From: Chryseobacterium vaccae
GTDB taxonomy: Bacteria > Bacteroidota > Bacteroidia > Flavobacteriales > Weeksellaceae
Assembly: GCF_009602705.1 (NCBI RefSeq)
Contig: NZ_VSWH01000001.1
Coordinates: 4,761,001-4,825,000, forward strand
Direction: 5' to 3'
Length of the DNA: 64,000 nucleotides
Shown: positions 9,770 to 18,354 of the stretch, one piece after another
Layout: each line of letters opens with the position of its first letter
Position numbering within the stretch: the stretch's first letter is position 1
Position numbers and translations under genes: made by a program
Notes under the pieces: generated by a model
What the model was told of the DNA's origin: nothing
What the model saw: the letters and a program-made list of their open reading frames with translations, nothing else
The model's database searches: none

Positions 9770-10516
9770 CTAAATCTGTACCGTTGTCATTTTCTGTCTT
9801 ACGGCTTCATATAAAATCGCTCCGCAGGCAACAGAAACATTCAGAGATTGTGTTTTCCCTTCAATAGGAAGTTTTATTTTTTCATCTGCATGATGCATCA
9901 CTTCTTTAGAAATTCCGGTTTCTTCATTTCCCATAACCAAAGCACATGGTTCGGTAAAGTTTACATCATAAATAAGCTTCTGGGCCTTTTCTGTTGCTGC
10001 AAATACGGAAATTCCGCTCTGCTGAAGAAAGTCTACCGCATGGGCCAGGTTGGCTTCCTTACAGATCTTGATATTGTAAATGGCACCTGCCGAAGTTTTG
10101 ATAGCATCCGAGTTGATAGGAGCCGCGCCTTTTTCAGGGATAATTACTGCATCTACGCCTACACATTCTGCTGTTCTGCAGATCGCTCCAAAGTTTCTTA
10201 CATCGGTAAGCCTGTCCAGAATCAGTAAAAAAGGAGTTTTCCCTTCTTCAAATAATTGTGGAACGACATCTTCTATCTTATGAAAAGGAACATCCGAAAT
10301 AAAGGCCACTACACCCTGGTGATTCTTTCGGGTAAAACGGTTCAGTTTTTCAACCGGAACATAATTGGGACGGATTTTATTTTTGGCTAAAATGGTTTTC
10401 AGCTCAGCATAAATAGGACCCTGAAGTGCGTTTTGCACAAAGATCTTGTCAATCGTTTTTCCCGCTTCAATTGCTTCAATCACGGGACGCAGCCCGAAAA
10501 TAAAATCGTCTTTCAT
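9770..10516 (-). CDS. rlmB: 23S rRNA (guanosine-2'-O)-methyltransferase RlmB-like (TrmH family)
   Basis: A SpoU/TrmH-family SAM-dependent 2'-O-ribose methyltransferase of about 248 residues. It has an N-terminal SpoU substrate-binding domain (MKDDFIFGLRPVIEAIEAGK) and the three SPOUT motifs: NFGAICRTAECVGVDAVI, LVMGNEETGI and LPIEGKTQSLNVSVACGAIL. The order and length match RlmB, which methylates G2251 of 23S rRNA. I chose the ATG at 10516: the open frame continues to a TTG at 10564, but that would place the start inside a TTCAATG tandem repeat. Confidence 0.88.
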   Translation of the reverse strand: MKDDFIFGLRPVIEAIEAGKTIDKIFVQNALQGPIYAELKTILAKNKIRPNYVPVEKLNRFTRKNHQGVVAFISDVPFHKIEDVVPQLFEEGKTPFLLILDRLTDVRNFGAICRTAECVGVDAVIIPEKGAAPINSDAIKTSAGAIYNIKICKEANLAHAVDFLQQSGISVFAATEKAQKLIYDVNFTEPCALVMGNEETGISKEVMHHADEKIKLPIEGKTQSLNVSVACGAILYEAVRQKMTTVQI

Positions 10517-10552
10517 TGAGTTGTTTAAGGTTTCTATGTTTAAGGTATGAAG

Positions 10553-10594
10553 TTCAATGTTCAATGTTCAATGTTCAATGTTCAATGTTCAATG
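10553..10594. repeat. Six tandem copies of TTCAATG
   Basis: Six perfect heptamer copies run from 10553 to 10594, followed by a degenerate TTTTGA. They lie between the rlmB start and the stop of the four-helix-bundle gene, so they add nothing to either protein. The copy number is likely to vary between strains. Confidence 0.9.
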
Positions 10595-10603
10595 TTTTGA
10601 ACT

Positions 10604-10996
10604 TTAAGGCTTGTACTTTATTCCTTTTAAATCTGTTGTTTTTAAATATTTAATAAATGAGCTGATTTTTTTGCTTAGTGTTTCTGTTCGCTCAATTAAT
10701 GTTCTCAGTTTTTCTTCTGAAATAAAATTTCTGTCAAAAATCCGGTAGAGTTGTGATCTTGTTTCTCCGCAGGAAGCTTTTGCAATGGAAAGAAACTGAA
10801 TGAATTCTTTATTTCCATTTCGTTCAAACCCTTCAGCAATGTTATCCATAACTGAGCCTGAAGATCCGTCAATCTGGTTGCTAAGTTTAAAATTGTTTTT
10901 AAGTCCGGTAAATTCAATGATAAAGTAGATTTCCTTACAAAGCTCACGAGACAATTGCCAGATCTCCAAGTCTTCAAATCTTCTTATTGTCGCCAT
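10604..10996 (-). CDS. Four-helix-bundle protein (S23 family)
   Basis: A 130-residue all-helical protein of the 23S-rRNA intervening-sequence (S23, TIGR02436) type. Typical features are the [18 protein letters not shown] opening, the [39 protein letters not shown] core and the amphipathic C-terminal helix. Such proteins were first seen encoded in rRNA intervening sequences, but free-standing copies like this are common in Bacteroidota and their role is unknown. No rRNA is nearby. Confidence 0.87.
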   Translation of the reverse strand: MATIRRFEDLEIWQLSRELCKEIYFIIEFTGLKNNFKLSNQIDGSSGSVMDNIAEGFERNGNKEFIQFLSIAKASCGETRSQLYRIFDRNFISEEKLRTLIERTETLSKKISSFIKYLKTTDLKGIKYKP

Positions 10997-11024
10997 AACT
11001 TTAAACCTAAAACATTAAACTAAT

Positions 11025-11498
11025 TTACCTTCCTTTCTCTCCCAAAATAGCCCTTTTCTGTGCCATTACATAACCATAATGGAGGCTTTCATGCATGTTG
11101 TTGAAGATAATGGCATCCTGAATGCTTTTCAGATCCATCCCGAAACTTGTCGTATAAGGAGTATAATCCGAGAAGAAGTCACTGTCATAATCTTTCATCA
11201 AAATTTTTGACGTTTCTGTGAGCAGAAATTCAAGGTCTTCTACTTCTGACTTCTGAACATTTAAATTAGGAAGGGTTCCTTTTTTATAGGTTTCAATCCA
11301 GTATTTATCTATTCTGAAAGGATTTCCGCTCAGGTAATAATGCAGCAGCTGCTGGGTAGCAACCGTATGGGCAATATTCCAGTAAATATTATTGTTGAAA
11401 CCGTCAGGAATCAGCAGAAGGTCATCATGAGACGTGTTCTGAAGGATCTCCAAAAGGTTCTTTCTTACTTGTCTGTGGGCTTGAAAATGATAATTCAT
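11025..11498 (-). CDS. DinB-family putative metal-dependent protein
   Basis: A DinB/YfiT-like four-helix protein of about 157 residues. The three-histidine metal site of the family is visible: one His in WNIAHTV and two in NMHESLHYGY (H-x3-H) near the C-terminus. Members act as thiol-dependent S-transferases or damage-inducible proteins; the substrate here is unknown. I place the start at the ATG at 11498 (MNYHFQAH); the frame extends eight codons to a TTG without added support. It lies 28 bp upstream of the S23 gene on the same strand. Confidence 0.83.
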   Translation of the reverse strand: MNYHFQAHRQVRKNLLEILQNTSHDDLLLIPDGFNNNIYWNIAHTVATQQLLHYYLSGNPFRIDKYWIETYKKGTLPNLNVQKSEVEDLEFLLTETSKILMKDYDSDFFSDYTPYTTSFGMDLKSIQDAIIFNNMHESLHYGYVMAQKRAILGEKGR

Positions 11499-11663
11499 TT
11501 TGCAAAAATTTTTAATCTCCAAAAATAGTTTAATAAACTGGAAATGACAATTTTTTGAGCCAATGATTAAATTAAAACTTCTTAAATTCTGAAAAAATAG
11601 GTTAATTGTTGTATGTTATGTGAATGTAAAACACTAGAACAAGTGATGCTTTCCCATCATAAA

Positions 11664-11699
11664 AAAAACTCCCACGAAATGTATTCGGAAGGAGTTTTT
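11664..11699. terminator. Rho-independent terminator after the PNGase F-like gene
   Basis: Hairpin AAAAACTCC / GGAGTTTTT (11664-11672 with 11691-11699) with a CGAA/TTCG inner stem. It ends in U-runs on both strands. The minus-strand PNGase F-like gene ends 69 bp to the right, so it most likely terminates that transcript. Confidence 0.75.
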
Positions 11700-11767
11700 A
11701 TCTTTTAAATCAGTTGGCTCGTAGTTGTTATTTGAATCTGATCACTTGGGTTGTAGTACCGTAACTT

Positions 11768-13102
11768 CTATTTCTTAATGATTTTATGTTTAAAAGTTGT
11801 TCCGTCTTTGAGAACAATACTCAGAAAATAAACACCTGTTGTGTATGGAGTTAGGTCAATTTTATTTTCTCCATAGTTTTCAGATAATTTCCTTCCGTCT
11901 ATCCCGAAAAGACTGATTGAAGCTATATCGGTCTTTGATTTTATGTTCACGAAATCAGCTGTGGGATTAGGATATATGCTTACATCCACTGTTTTTACAT
12001 CCTGTACATTCAGAGAGGCATTGCTTTTCCCCTGCATGTAAACGGATAGATAGACATCTCCCTGCTGCTGGTTAAAAACTGCTGTTGGTATGGTGTGTTT
12101 CAACGTGTGATTTCCTGCTGCTATCGTTGGCATGGTAAACCCTCTGATAGGAACAGAATTTCCGGGGCACCAGTTGTTCCATGAAGTCCACTCTGCAAAA
12201 GATTTTGGAGAGGCTCCATAGATTCCGTTACCCTGCGTATTGTATACTCTGAATGGTTCACAGGAAATTCCTCCGGGAGTATAAGTCAGCATTTGTACGT
12301 CATCCATATAAGTGTAATTTTGTCTTCTTACGTATTCTTCACCACCGCTGTTAGCTCCATGAGGTGTGGATATTACAAAGAAACGGGCATCGGTGACGGG
12401 ATTGGGAAGGTTGAATGTGACAATTCTCACCGTTTCACCAGGAACGTCAGTGGCGTTATAGTTATTTAATCTGTTATAGGTAAGGATAGGGGCAACAGTA
12501 TTGAAATCTGTCGCCGTTGCTCCGGCATCTGTTGAGAAAAAAGTCAGAGTTCCGGAAAATACATCAATTCTGCCGCTGCATCCTGGTACTTCATTCTGTG
12601 CTGCATACGGAACACCGAAAACATCCAGTTCCATATATAGATCATAGCTTGTACGCAAATTTGTATCATGGAATATACTATACATATTGCTTAAGTCATA
12701 GGTGTAAGGAACTTCCAGAGGTGAACGGTTTTTGTTCATAAACGGAGTGATATATCGGCCTATTTCAATTCTCTTTACATTGGTGTCATCTACGGTGTAG
12801 GTGGGTTGATTTTTAGGAACCATTGCCAAAAAGACACTTCCGAGACGGTCATAGTTATCACATAGCGCTCCAATAGTTACTCTCATAGCAATTTTTGCTT
12901 TAAAAGAGTTGAGTTCTGCATCGGTAAGCTTCCTTGCATATTTGGAATTTGACAGCCTAATCAATCCTGGAGGAACAGGTTCAGACACTGTAGCAGCATA
13001 GCCGTCATAATAGACTGCCTGAGAAATCACATTAGTCATTGTTGTCTGTGATTGTAAAAGACCCGTAAAAAAAACGCTTAAAAAAAATAGCTTTTTGTAC
13101 AT
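11768..13102 (-). CDS. Secreted PNGase F-like peptide:N-glycosidase with T9SS sorting domain
   Basis: A 444-residue secreted protein with a signal peptide to about residue 19. The body aligns with PNGase F of Elizabethkingia, the amidase that removes N-glycans from asparagine. The three catalytic acids of PNGase F (mature D60, E118, E206) are matched by D85 in CDNYDRLGSV, E158 in LYMELDVFG and E256 in SGGEEYVRR. IEIGRYITPF and NWCPGNSVPIRGF match PNGase F EIGRFITPY and GWCPGMAVPTR. Residues ~373-444 are a type A T9SS C-terminal domain (VSIYPNPTADFVNI...GVYFLSIVLKDG...KHKIIKK). Overall identity to PNGase F is low, so substrate is an inference. Confidence 0.75.
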   Translation of the reverse strand: MYKKLFFLSVFFTGLLQSQTTMTNVISQAVYYDGYAATVSEPVPPGLIRLSNSKYARKLTDAELNSFKAKIAMRVTIGALCDNYDRLGSVFLAMVPKNQPTYTVDDTNVKRIEIGRYITPFMNKNRSPLEVPYTYDLSNMYSIFHDTNLRTSYDLYMELDVFGVPYAAQNEVPGCSGRIDVFSGTLTFFSTDAGATATDFNTVAPILTYNRLNNYNATDVPGETVRIVTFNLPNPVTDARFFVISTPHGANSGGEEYVRRQNYTYMDDVQMLTYTPGGISCEPFRVYNTQGNGIYGASPKSFAEWTSWNNWCPGNSVPIRGFTMPTIAAGNHTLKHTIPTAVFNQQQGDVYLSVYMQGKSNASLNVQDVKTVDVSIYPNPTADFVNIKSKTDIASISLFGIDGRKLSENYGENKIDLTPYTTGVYFLSIVLKDGTTFKHKIIKK

Positions 13103-13119
13103 ATCGTTGGTGTTTGATA

Positions 13120-13127
13120 CAAATATA
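13120..13127 (-). promoter_or_regulatory. -7 promoter box for the PNGase F-like gene
   Basis: TATATTTG on the minus strand is an exact TAnnTTTG box whose end lies 17 bp before the start codon, implying a 5' leader of roughly 10 nt. No clear -33 TTG was found. Confidence 0.4.
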
Positions 13128-13384
13128 TTAAAATATGTGTTTGGATATGTAGTTTTGTTGTTTAATTTTTAAAATTAAAACTATTTGTTTATGAAATGTG
13201 TAAAATTAATGAATAAGGTAATGTGTTTTATTCGCTAAAAAATCAAAAATATTTAATTTAATAGATATTAATTTAAATAATTGTGTAGAGTATTAATTTA
13301 TTTGCCTTAATGGTTGTTTTTATCTATAATATTTGAAATTTTATTATTAAATTAGCATCAAATCCAATGTTAATTTTATTAATT

Positions 13385-14677
13385 ATGAAAAGAATTTTAC
13401 TTTTGTCATTATTGTTGGTTGTTTCCGTGTTGAAGGCTCAGATCAATCTAAATATTGGAAGTACAAATGTAGGTACTGCACCGATAAGCAGTTTTTTTTC
13501 CTATTCTTATGTTCAGCAGATTTTTCTTAAACAGGAACTCAATGCCAATGCTGCAGGAAACATTACAGGCTTGTCCTTTTATCTGGATCCTTCGGCAACT
13601 ATCACCGATTCTTCCAATTGGACTGTTTACCTTGGGCATACATCAAAAACTACTTTTGCTTCAGGAACGGATTGGATTCCGGCTGCACAGCTTACCCAGG
13701 TGTTTACGGGAACAGTAACCAATAATAACGGAAAAGTGGACGTTGTTTTTACAACACCGTTTCCTTATAATAATACTGATAATTTAGTCATTGCTGCAAA
13801 AGAAAATTCTCCGAATATTGATATCAATAACTTTGATGAAGTTTTTCGTGTCTATTCTTACCTCCCGTCTTCCACTATTTATTATAAAGGAGACCAGGTA
13901 GTTGTAGATCCTGCTTCTCCGCCTGGAGGGATAACAGCAGATTACAAATCATCAATCACTATTTCAGGCCTTACTCCGAAAACTACCCCGCCGTGTCCTT
14001 TTATTACGTTCCCAGTAAATAATTCTCAATCCGTTCCGATGTCTCCCAATTTCAAATGGATGCCTGTTGCAGGAGCAGATTCTTATAAAGTTTCCTTAGG
14101 AACAACTCCTGGAGGTACTAATATTGTTAATCAGCAGGTTGTAACGGCTACGAACTTTACTCCATCTGTAGCATTACAGCAGAATGTTGATTATTATTTA
14201 AGAGTGACAACTGTTTCTGCAGGCCTTGAATCTTCCGGTTGTTCAGATGTTGTGTTTAAAATTCCACCGGTGCCGGTGAATGATGCCTGTTCCGGTGCCT
14301 TAGTGCCGTCTGCGTTCCCTTATAGCTATACCCAGACTGATGCGGTATCAGCTACCAATAACGGAGCCTTTGTACAGATATGTGCTGATGCGATGAATGA
14401 TGGTGTATGGTTTAAGCTTATAGGCGACGGTAGTAAATATACGATCAGAATAACAATGCCTTCCGGCAGTACTTTTGATCCTCAAATGGGCTTTTACAGA
14501 GGCAGCTGCAGTAGTCTTACATGTCTGGGAACAGTGGATAGTGGAGGAGCAGGGGCAGCAGAAGGAGTTACGCTTACAACAACAGCAGGCGTTGAATATT
14601 ATATCAATATAGGATCTTATGAGGAAACAGAAGATGTTCCTGAAGATGTATTTACTATAACCATGACAAAAATTTAG
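13385..14677 (+). CDS. Secreted multidomain protein (FnIII-like and PPC-like domains)
   Basis: About 430 residues with a signal peptide (MKRILLLSLLLVVSVLKAQ). Residues ~25-205 form a beta domain, with an IGSTNVGTAPISSFFSYSYVQQIF opening and a PFPYNNTDNLVIAAKEN segment, that is clearly related to the first domain of the protein at 33604. Next come an FnIII-like module (FKWMPVAGADSYKVSLG...) and a C-terminal PPC-like domain (GVWFKLIGDGSKYTI, GSCSSLTCLGTV). No T9SS sorting domain is visible at the end, unlike its relative. I prefer the ATG at 13385 over the one at 13367 because it opens the signal peptide directly. Function unknown. Confidence 0.78.
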   Translation: MKRILLLSLLLVVSVLKAQINLNIGSTNVGTAPISSFFSYSYVQQIFLKQELNANAAGNITGLSFYLDPSATITDSSNWTVYLGHTSKTTFASGTDWIPAAQLTQVFTGTVTNNNGKVDVVFTTPFPYNNTDNLVIAAKENSPNIDINNFDEVFRVYSYLPSSTIYYKGDQVVVDPASPPGGITADYKSSITISGLTPKTTPPCPFITFPVNNSQSVPMSPNFKWMPVAGADSYKVSLGTTPGGTNIVNQQVVTATNFTPSVALQQNVDYYLRVTTVSAGLESSGCSDVVFKIPPVPVNDACSGALVPSAFPYSYTQTDAVSATNNGAFVQICADAMNDGVWFKLIGDGSKYTIRITMPSGSTFDPQMGFYRGSCSSLTCLGTVDSGGAGAAEGVTLTTTAGVEYYINIGSYEETEDVPEDVFTITMTKI

Positions 14678-15030
14678 AACAGATACGTGCTGTGTATAGT
14701 AATTGACAGAGGTTGATTCTATTTTCTGATTCTGGATTTTTATTTCTAACAACAGATAACCGGCTTTTTAGGCTGGTTATTTTGTTTCCCGTCTACTCAC
14801 AACTGCCTGTTTATGCTTTTAGATGGAAGTTTCTAAATGGTTAGGAAATAAATTATTATAAAGAAGTTTTGTTATTCCGCAAATTCCTACAAAGAAACTC
14901 ACGTTGCCTGCATGGACCATTCTGTCAGGCTTTCCGGAATATTTAACAAACTTTAACTCAAAAATGGCATTGATTGTGTTGATTACTGCAAGTATTTATC
15001 AGAAATTTACCAATTATTTTAAATCAAGCT
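14678..15030. other. Intergenic region between the secreted protein and the Bat operon
   Basis: A 353-bp AT-rich gap. It holds the terminator at 14756-14785 and presumably the Bat-operon promoter, though I cannot point to a clean TAnnTTTG/TTG pair. No further gene is seen. Confidence 0.6.
14756..14785 (+). terminator. Terminator after the FnIII/PPC secreted protein
   Basis: ATAACCGGCT pairs with GGCTGGTTAT (14756-14765 with 14771-14780, one wobble) around a 5-nt loop and is followed by TTTG. Confidence 0.6.
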
Positions 15031-16035
15031 ATGTCAGATACATATCAAGCTGAAGACATCCGCCAGCTGACGGAAAAAGTAAAGGAAAAAAACTACTTAT
15101 TTTCTCTTCTGAGACAGGAAATCAATAAAGTGATCATTGGACAGGAATATATGATAGACCGCCTTCTGGTAGGTCTTTTGGGGAACGGGCATGTTCTTTT
15201 GGAAGGAGTGCCGGGACTGGCAAAAACTTTAGCGATTAAAACCCTGGCAGAAGCTGTTCATGGTGATTTTTCAAGAATACAGTTTACCCCGGATCTGCTG
15301 CCTGCAGATGTAGTGGGAACCATGATCTATAATATCAAAGACAATGATTTTTCCATAAAAAAAGGTCCTGTTTTTGCCAATTTTGTGCTGGCGGATGAGA
15401 TCAACCGTGCTCCGGCAAAAGTACAGTCGGCACTGCTGGAAGTCATGCAGGAAAAGCAGGTAACCATTGGTGATGAAACCATGAAGCTGCCCAAGCCGTT
15501 TTTAGTACTGGCAACACAAAACCCTATCGATCAGGAAGGAACTTATCTGCTGCCGGAAGCGCAAAGTGACCGTTTTATGCTGAAATGTAAGATTGATTAT
15601 CCTGATTTCGAACATGAACGAACTGTTATGAGAATGGTTTCTACCTCACATCAGCCTGTGGTGAAACCTGTGATCTCTCTTCAGGATATTATAGATGCCA
15701 AAGAACTGATCAATCAGATCTATCTAGATGAAAAGATCGAAAAATATATTCTGGATATGGTGTTTGCCACACGTTATCCGGAAAAATACGGACTTTCTGA
15801 ATTGAAGAACTATATTGGTTTCGGTGCTTCACCAAGAGCATCAATCAACCTGGCTATTGCATCCAGAACCTATGCATTCTTAAAAGGAAGAGCCTTCGTA
15901 ATTCCTGAAGATGTAAAGGCGCTCGCACAGGACGTATTGAGACACAGAATAGGTCTTACCTTCGAGGCAGAAGCGGAAGAAATTTCGTCTGAAGAGATTG
16001 TTAACAGAATATTGGCAAAAATTCAGGCGCCCTAA
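15031..16035 (+). CDS. MoxR-family AAA+ ATPase
   Basis: A 334-residue AAA_3 (MoxR) ATPase, first gene of the aerotolerance-type Bat operon. Walker A is EGVPGLAKT (residues 59-66), Walker B/lid is ADEINRAPAKVQSALLEVMQEKQVT, and the sensor region contains ATQNPIDQEGTYLLPEAQSDRF. MoxR ATPases act as chaperone-like partners of von Willebrand factor A proteins, here those encoded at 18347 and 19339. The stop codon overlaps the next start codon by one base (TAATG), so translation is coupled to the GNAT gene. Confidence 0.93.
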   Translation: MSDTYQAEDIRQLTEKVKEKNYLFSLLRQEINKVIIGQEYMIDRLLVGLLGNGHVLLEGVPGLAKTLAIKTLAEAVHGDFSRIQFTPDLLPADVVGTMIYNIKDNDFSIKKGPVFANFVLADEINRAPAKVQSALLEVMQEKQVTIGDETMKLPKPFLVLATQNPIDQEGTYLLPEAQSDRFMLKCKIDYPDFEHERTVMRMVSTSHQPVVKPVISLQDIIDAKELINQIYLDEKIEKYILDMVFATRYPEKYGLSELKNYIGFGASPRASINLAIASRTYAFLKGRAFVIPEDVKALAQDVLRHRIGLTFEAEAEEISSEEIVNRILAKIQAP

Positions 16036-16493
16036 TGAGTGAAGTAATTATCAGAAAAGCCGTTCAGGAAGACTGTGCCCCGATGCTGGAACTCATCAGA
16101 GAACTTGCGGAATATGAGAAAGCACTTCATGAAGTGACTTTAACGCTGGACGAATTCATTAATGATGGTTTCGGAGAATCTCCTGTTTGGGGAGCTTTCG
16201 TAGCAGAAACAGCGGGTGAGATCGTAGGAATTTCCCTCTATTATGATCGTTTTTCAACGTGGAAGGGCAGAAGGCTGTATCTTGAAGATCTTGTAGTAAC
16301 CGAAAGAATGAGAGGAAAGCAGATCGGAAAAATGCTGTTTGATGCAACATTGGAATTTGGAAAATCCGGACAATACAGCGGAATGGTTTTTCAAGTACTG
16401 AACTGGAATGAACCGGCCATTAATTTTTATAAAAAATACAGTCCGAAATTTGATAATGAGTGGCTGAATGTTTCCATTGAATTTAAAAGTTAA
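16035..16493 (+). CDS. GNAT-family N-acetyltransferase (SSAT-like)
   Basis: A 152-residue acetyltransferase. It resembles the spermidine/spermine N1-acetyltransferase branch: IRELAEYEKA near the N-terminus, LYYDRFSTWKGRRLYLEDLVV in the middle, then the acetyl-CoA-binding loop ERMRGKQIGKML and NWNEPAINFYKKY. It is translationally coupled to MoxR and followed by the DUF58 gene, so it sits inside the Bat operon. This is unusual because Bat operons are normally composed only of MoxR, DUF58, VWA, TPR and BatD genes. The substrate is unknown; polyamine acetylation is an inference from the motifs. Confidence 0.85.
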   Translation: MSEVIIRKAVQEDCAPMLELIRELAEYEKALHEVTLTLDEFINDGFGESPVWGAFVAETAGEIVGISLYYDRFSTWKGRRLYLEDLVVTERMRGKQIGKMLFDATLEFGKSGQYSGMVFQVLNWNEPAINFYKKYSPKFDNEWLNVSIEFKS

Positions 16494-16519
16494 GATAAAT
16501 ATTTGACAGTAGAGGACTT

Positions 16520-17383
16520 ATGGAAATAAAAGATATTGTAAAAAAAGTAAAGCAGATTGAAATCCGTACCAGAAAAAAGACGGAGGCTTCACTTATGGGG
16601 CAGTATCACAGTGCTTTTAAAGGTCAGGGAATGACTTTTTCTGAAGTACGTCCTTATCAGTTTGGAGATGAAATCCGAAGAATCGACTGGAACAAGACCG
16701 CACGTTTCCGTGAGCCGTTTGTGAAGGTGATGGAAGAGGAGAGAGAACTCACCATGATGATTCTGGTAGATATTTCCGCTTCTATGGATTACGGGACCAA
16801 AGTTCAGCTGAAAAGAGAGTATGTGGCAGAAATAGCCGCAAGCCTTGGGTTTTCTGCTGCAGGAAATAATGATAAAGTTGGGCTGATCTTATTTGCAGAC
16901 AAAGTATACAAAGTGATTCCTCCGCAGAAGGGGAGAAAACATATTCTTTCCATTATCAGCACTATTCTTACGGCTGATTATGTGCCGGCAGTGTCCCAGA
17001 TTGATAAAGCACTGGAATATATGATGGGAATCTTCAAGAGAAAATCTCTGGTTTTCCTTTTGTCCGATTTTGAAGATGAATACGATTCCAAAATGCTTAG
17101 AGTAGCTTCCAAAAAACATCAGCTGCTGGGAATGAGGGTTTACGATGAAAAGGATAATGAAATTCCGGATATTGGATATGCACTTTTGTATGATGCTGAA
17201 ACCGGAAATAAAGTCTGGGCAAATACGTCCAGCGCAAGATGGAGGTATACCTTTGCTGAGGCCCAAAAACAGAAGGTGAAAGCATTGGAAGACGATTTTG
17301 CAAACAGTTCGGCAAGTTTCATGAATATCAATACAGGATCGGATTATTCTAAACTATTGTACAATTATTTTCAGAGGAAATAA
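16520..17383 (+). CDS. DUF58 domain protein of the Bat operon
   Basis: A 287-residue cytoplasmic protein. The DUF58 signature PYQFGDEIRRIDWNKTARF is at residues 45-63, followed by a degenerate VWA domain with the metal-ion-dependent adhesion site DISAS (84-88). DUF58 proteins invariably accompany MoxR ATPases and are thought to link them to the membrane VWA proteins. It begins 27 bp after the GNAT stop codon and reads into the rest of the operon. Confidence 0.9.
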   Translation: MEIKDIVKKVKQIEIRTRKKTEASLMGQYHSAFKGQGMTFSEVRPYQFGDEIRRIDWNKTARFREPFVKVMEEERELTMMILVDISASMDYGTKVQLKREYVAEIAASLGFSAAGNNDKVGLILFADKVYKVIPPQKGRKHILSIISTILTADYVPAVSQIDKALEYMMGIFKRKSLVFLLSDFEDEYDSKMLRVASKKHQLLGMRVYDEKDNEIPDIGYALLYDAETGNKVWANTSSARWRYTFAEAQKQKVKALEDDFANSSASFMNINTGSDYSKLLYNYFQRK

Positions 17384-17457
17384 ACAATATTGATGGAAAG
17401 ATCCTATCTTAAAGGAATATAAAATAAGGCTCCGGCCGAAATGATTATTATATAGAA

Positions 17458-18354
17458 TTGAAAAAAATATTATTTATACTGTCCCTTTTGATCTGTGGAA
17501 CCGCTTTTTCGCAGATACTTTCGTCTAATCTTGAAAAGAAGACGATTGCTCTGGGAGAAATAAACCGTTTTATAGTTAAAATCGATAATCTGAACGGGAA
17601 ACAGGTAAGTTCCGCAGCAAAAAATGAACTTCTTCCTTTTCATTTTGAAGAAATAAAAGACAGTATCGGACAGAATCAAAATTCCTACGAAAGGAGGATC
17701 GAATTTTCTGTTTATGAAGAAGGAAAATTTAAAATTCCCGAATTGGAGTTCAGTGTGGATGGTCAGGTTTTAAAGACCATTCCTTATGAGATTGATGTGA
17801 TCAACACGGCTCAGAAAGCAGATCAGATCAATGATATCATGAAGAACAAAGAAGTAAAGCTTGATCCTAAAGATTACTGGGAACTCTACAAATTTTACAT
17901 TCTGGCCGCTTTAGCAGTTATTGCACTGATTATTGCTGTTGTTATGATCATCAAATGGGGAAGAAAAGCCAAAAGCTCTCCTGTTGTGGCTACCAATCAG
18001 ACTTTGAAAGAACTGGATTCTTTAAAGAAGAAAAAATATATTGAAGGCGGAGATTTCCGTTCGTTCTATGTTGAATTAATAGATATATCCAGGGCATTTA
18101 TTACAAAGCAATATCACTTACCGGCGGAAGTTCTTCTTACAGACGATCTTATTGATGTGATGAAGAAGAATAACACCATTTCTCAGGAAAATGAAAAAAT
18201 AGTGGAAGAGGTATTTTTAAGAGGAGATCTTGTGAAATTTGCCAAAACCTTTCCTGATCAGGTAACGATGGAAAAAGATTTCAGTGATATCAGTGACTTT
18301 GTGAGGAGATCTTCAAAAGATCTGGAATTTGAAAACTTGAGAAAGGATGTTTAA
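17458..18354 (+). CDS. BatD-like single-pass membrane protein with TTG start
   Basis: A 298-residue protein: signal peptide (ILFILSLLICGTAFSQ), a periplasmic beta domain (residues 20-120) similar in style to the first BatD domain, a transmembrane helix at 145-166, and a cytoplasmic domain with FRSFYVELIDISRAFITKQYHLPAEVLLTDD. The only reasonable start is TTG at 17458, since it opens the signal peptide directly and no in-frame ATG lies upstream. It overlaps the next gene by 8 bp. The position between DUF58 and BatA is usual for an auxiliary Bat subunit; function is inferred from context. Confidence 0.82.
   Translation: MKKILFILSLLICGTAFSQILSSNLEKKTIALGEINRFIVKIDNLNGKQVSSAAKNELLPFHFEEIKDSIGQNQNSYERRIEFSVYEEGKFKIPELEFSVDGQVLKTIPYEIDVINTAQKADQINDIMKNKEVKLDPKDYWELYKFYILAALAVIALIIAVVMIIKWGRKAKSSPVVATNQTLKELDSLKKKKYIEGGDFRSFYVELIDISRAFITKQYHLPAEVLLTDDLIDVMKKNNTISQENEKIVEEVFLRGDLVKFAKTFPDQVTMEKDFSDISDFVRRSSKDLEFENLRKDV

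Noticed and set aside
10553..10594. The heptamer array as a CRISPR
   Set aside because: Units are only 7 bp with no spacers and no cas gene nearby.
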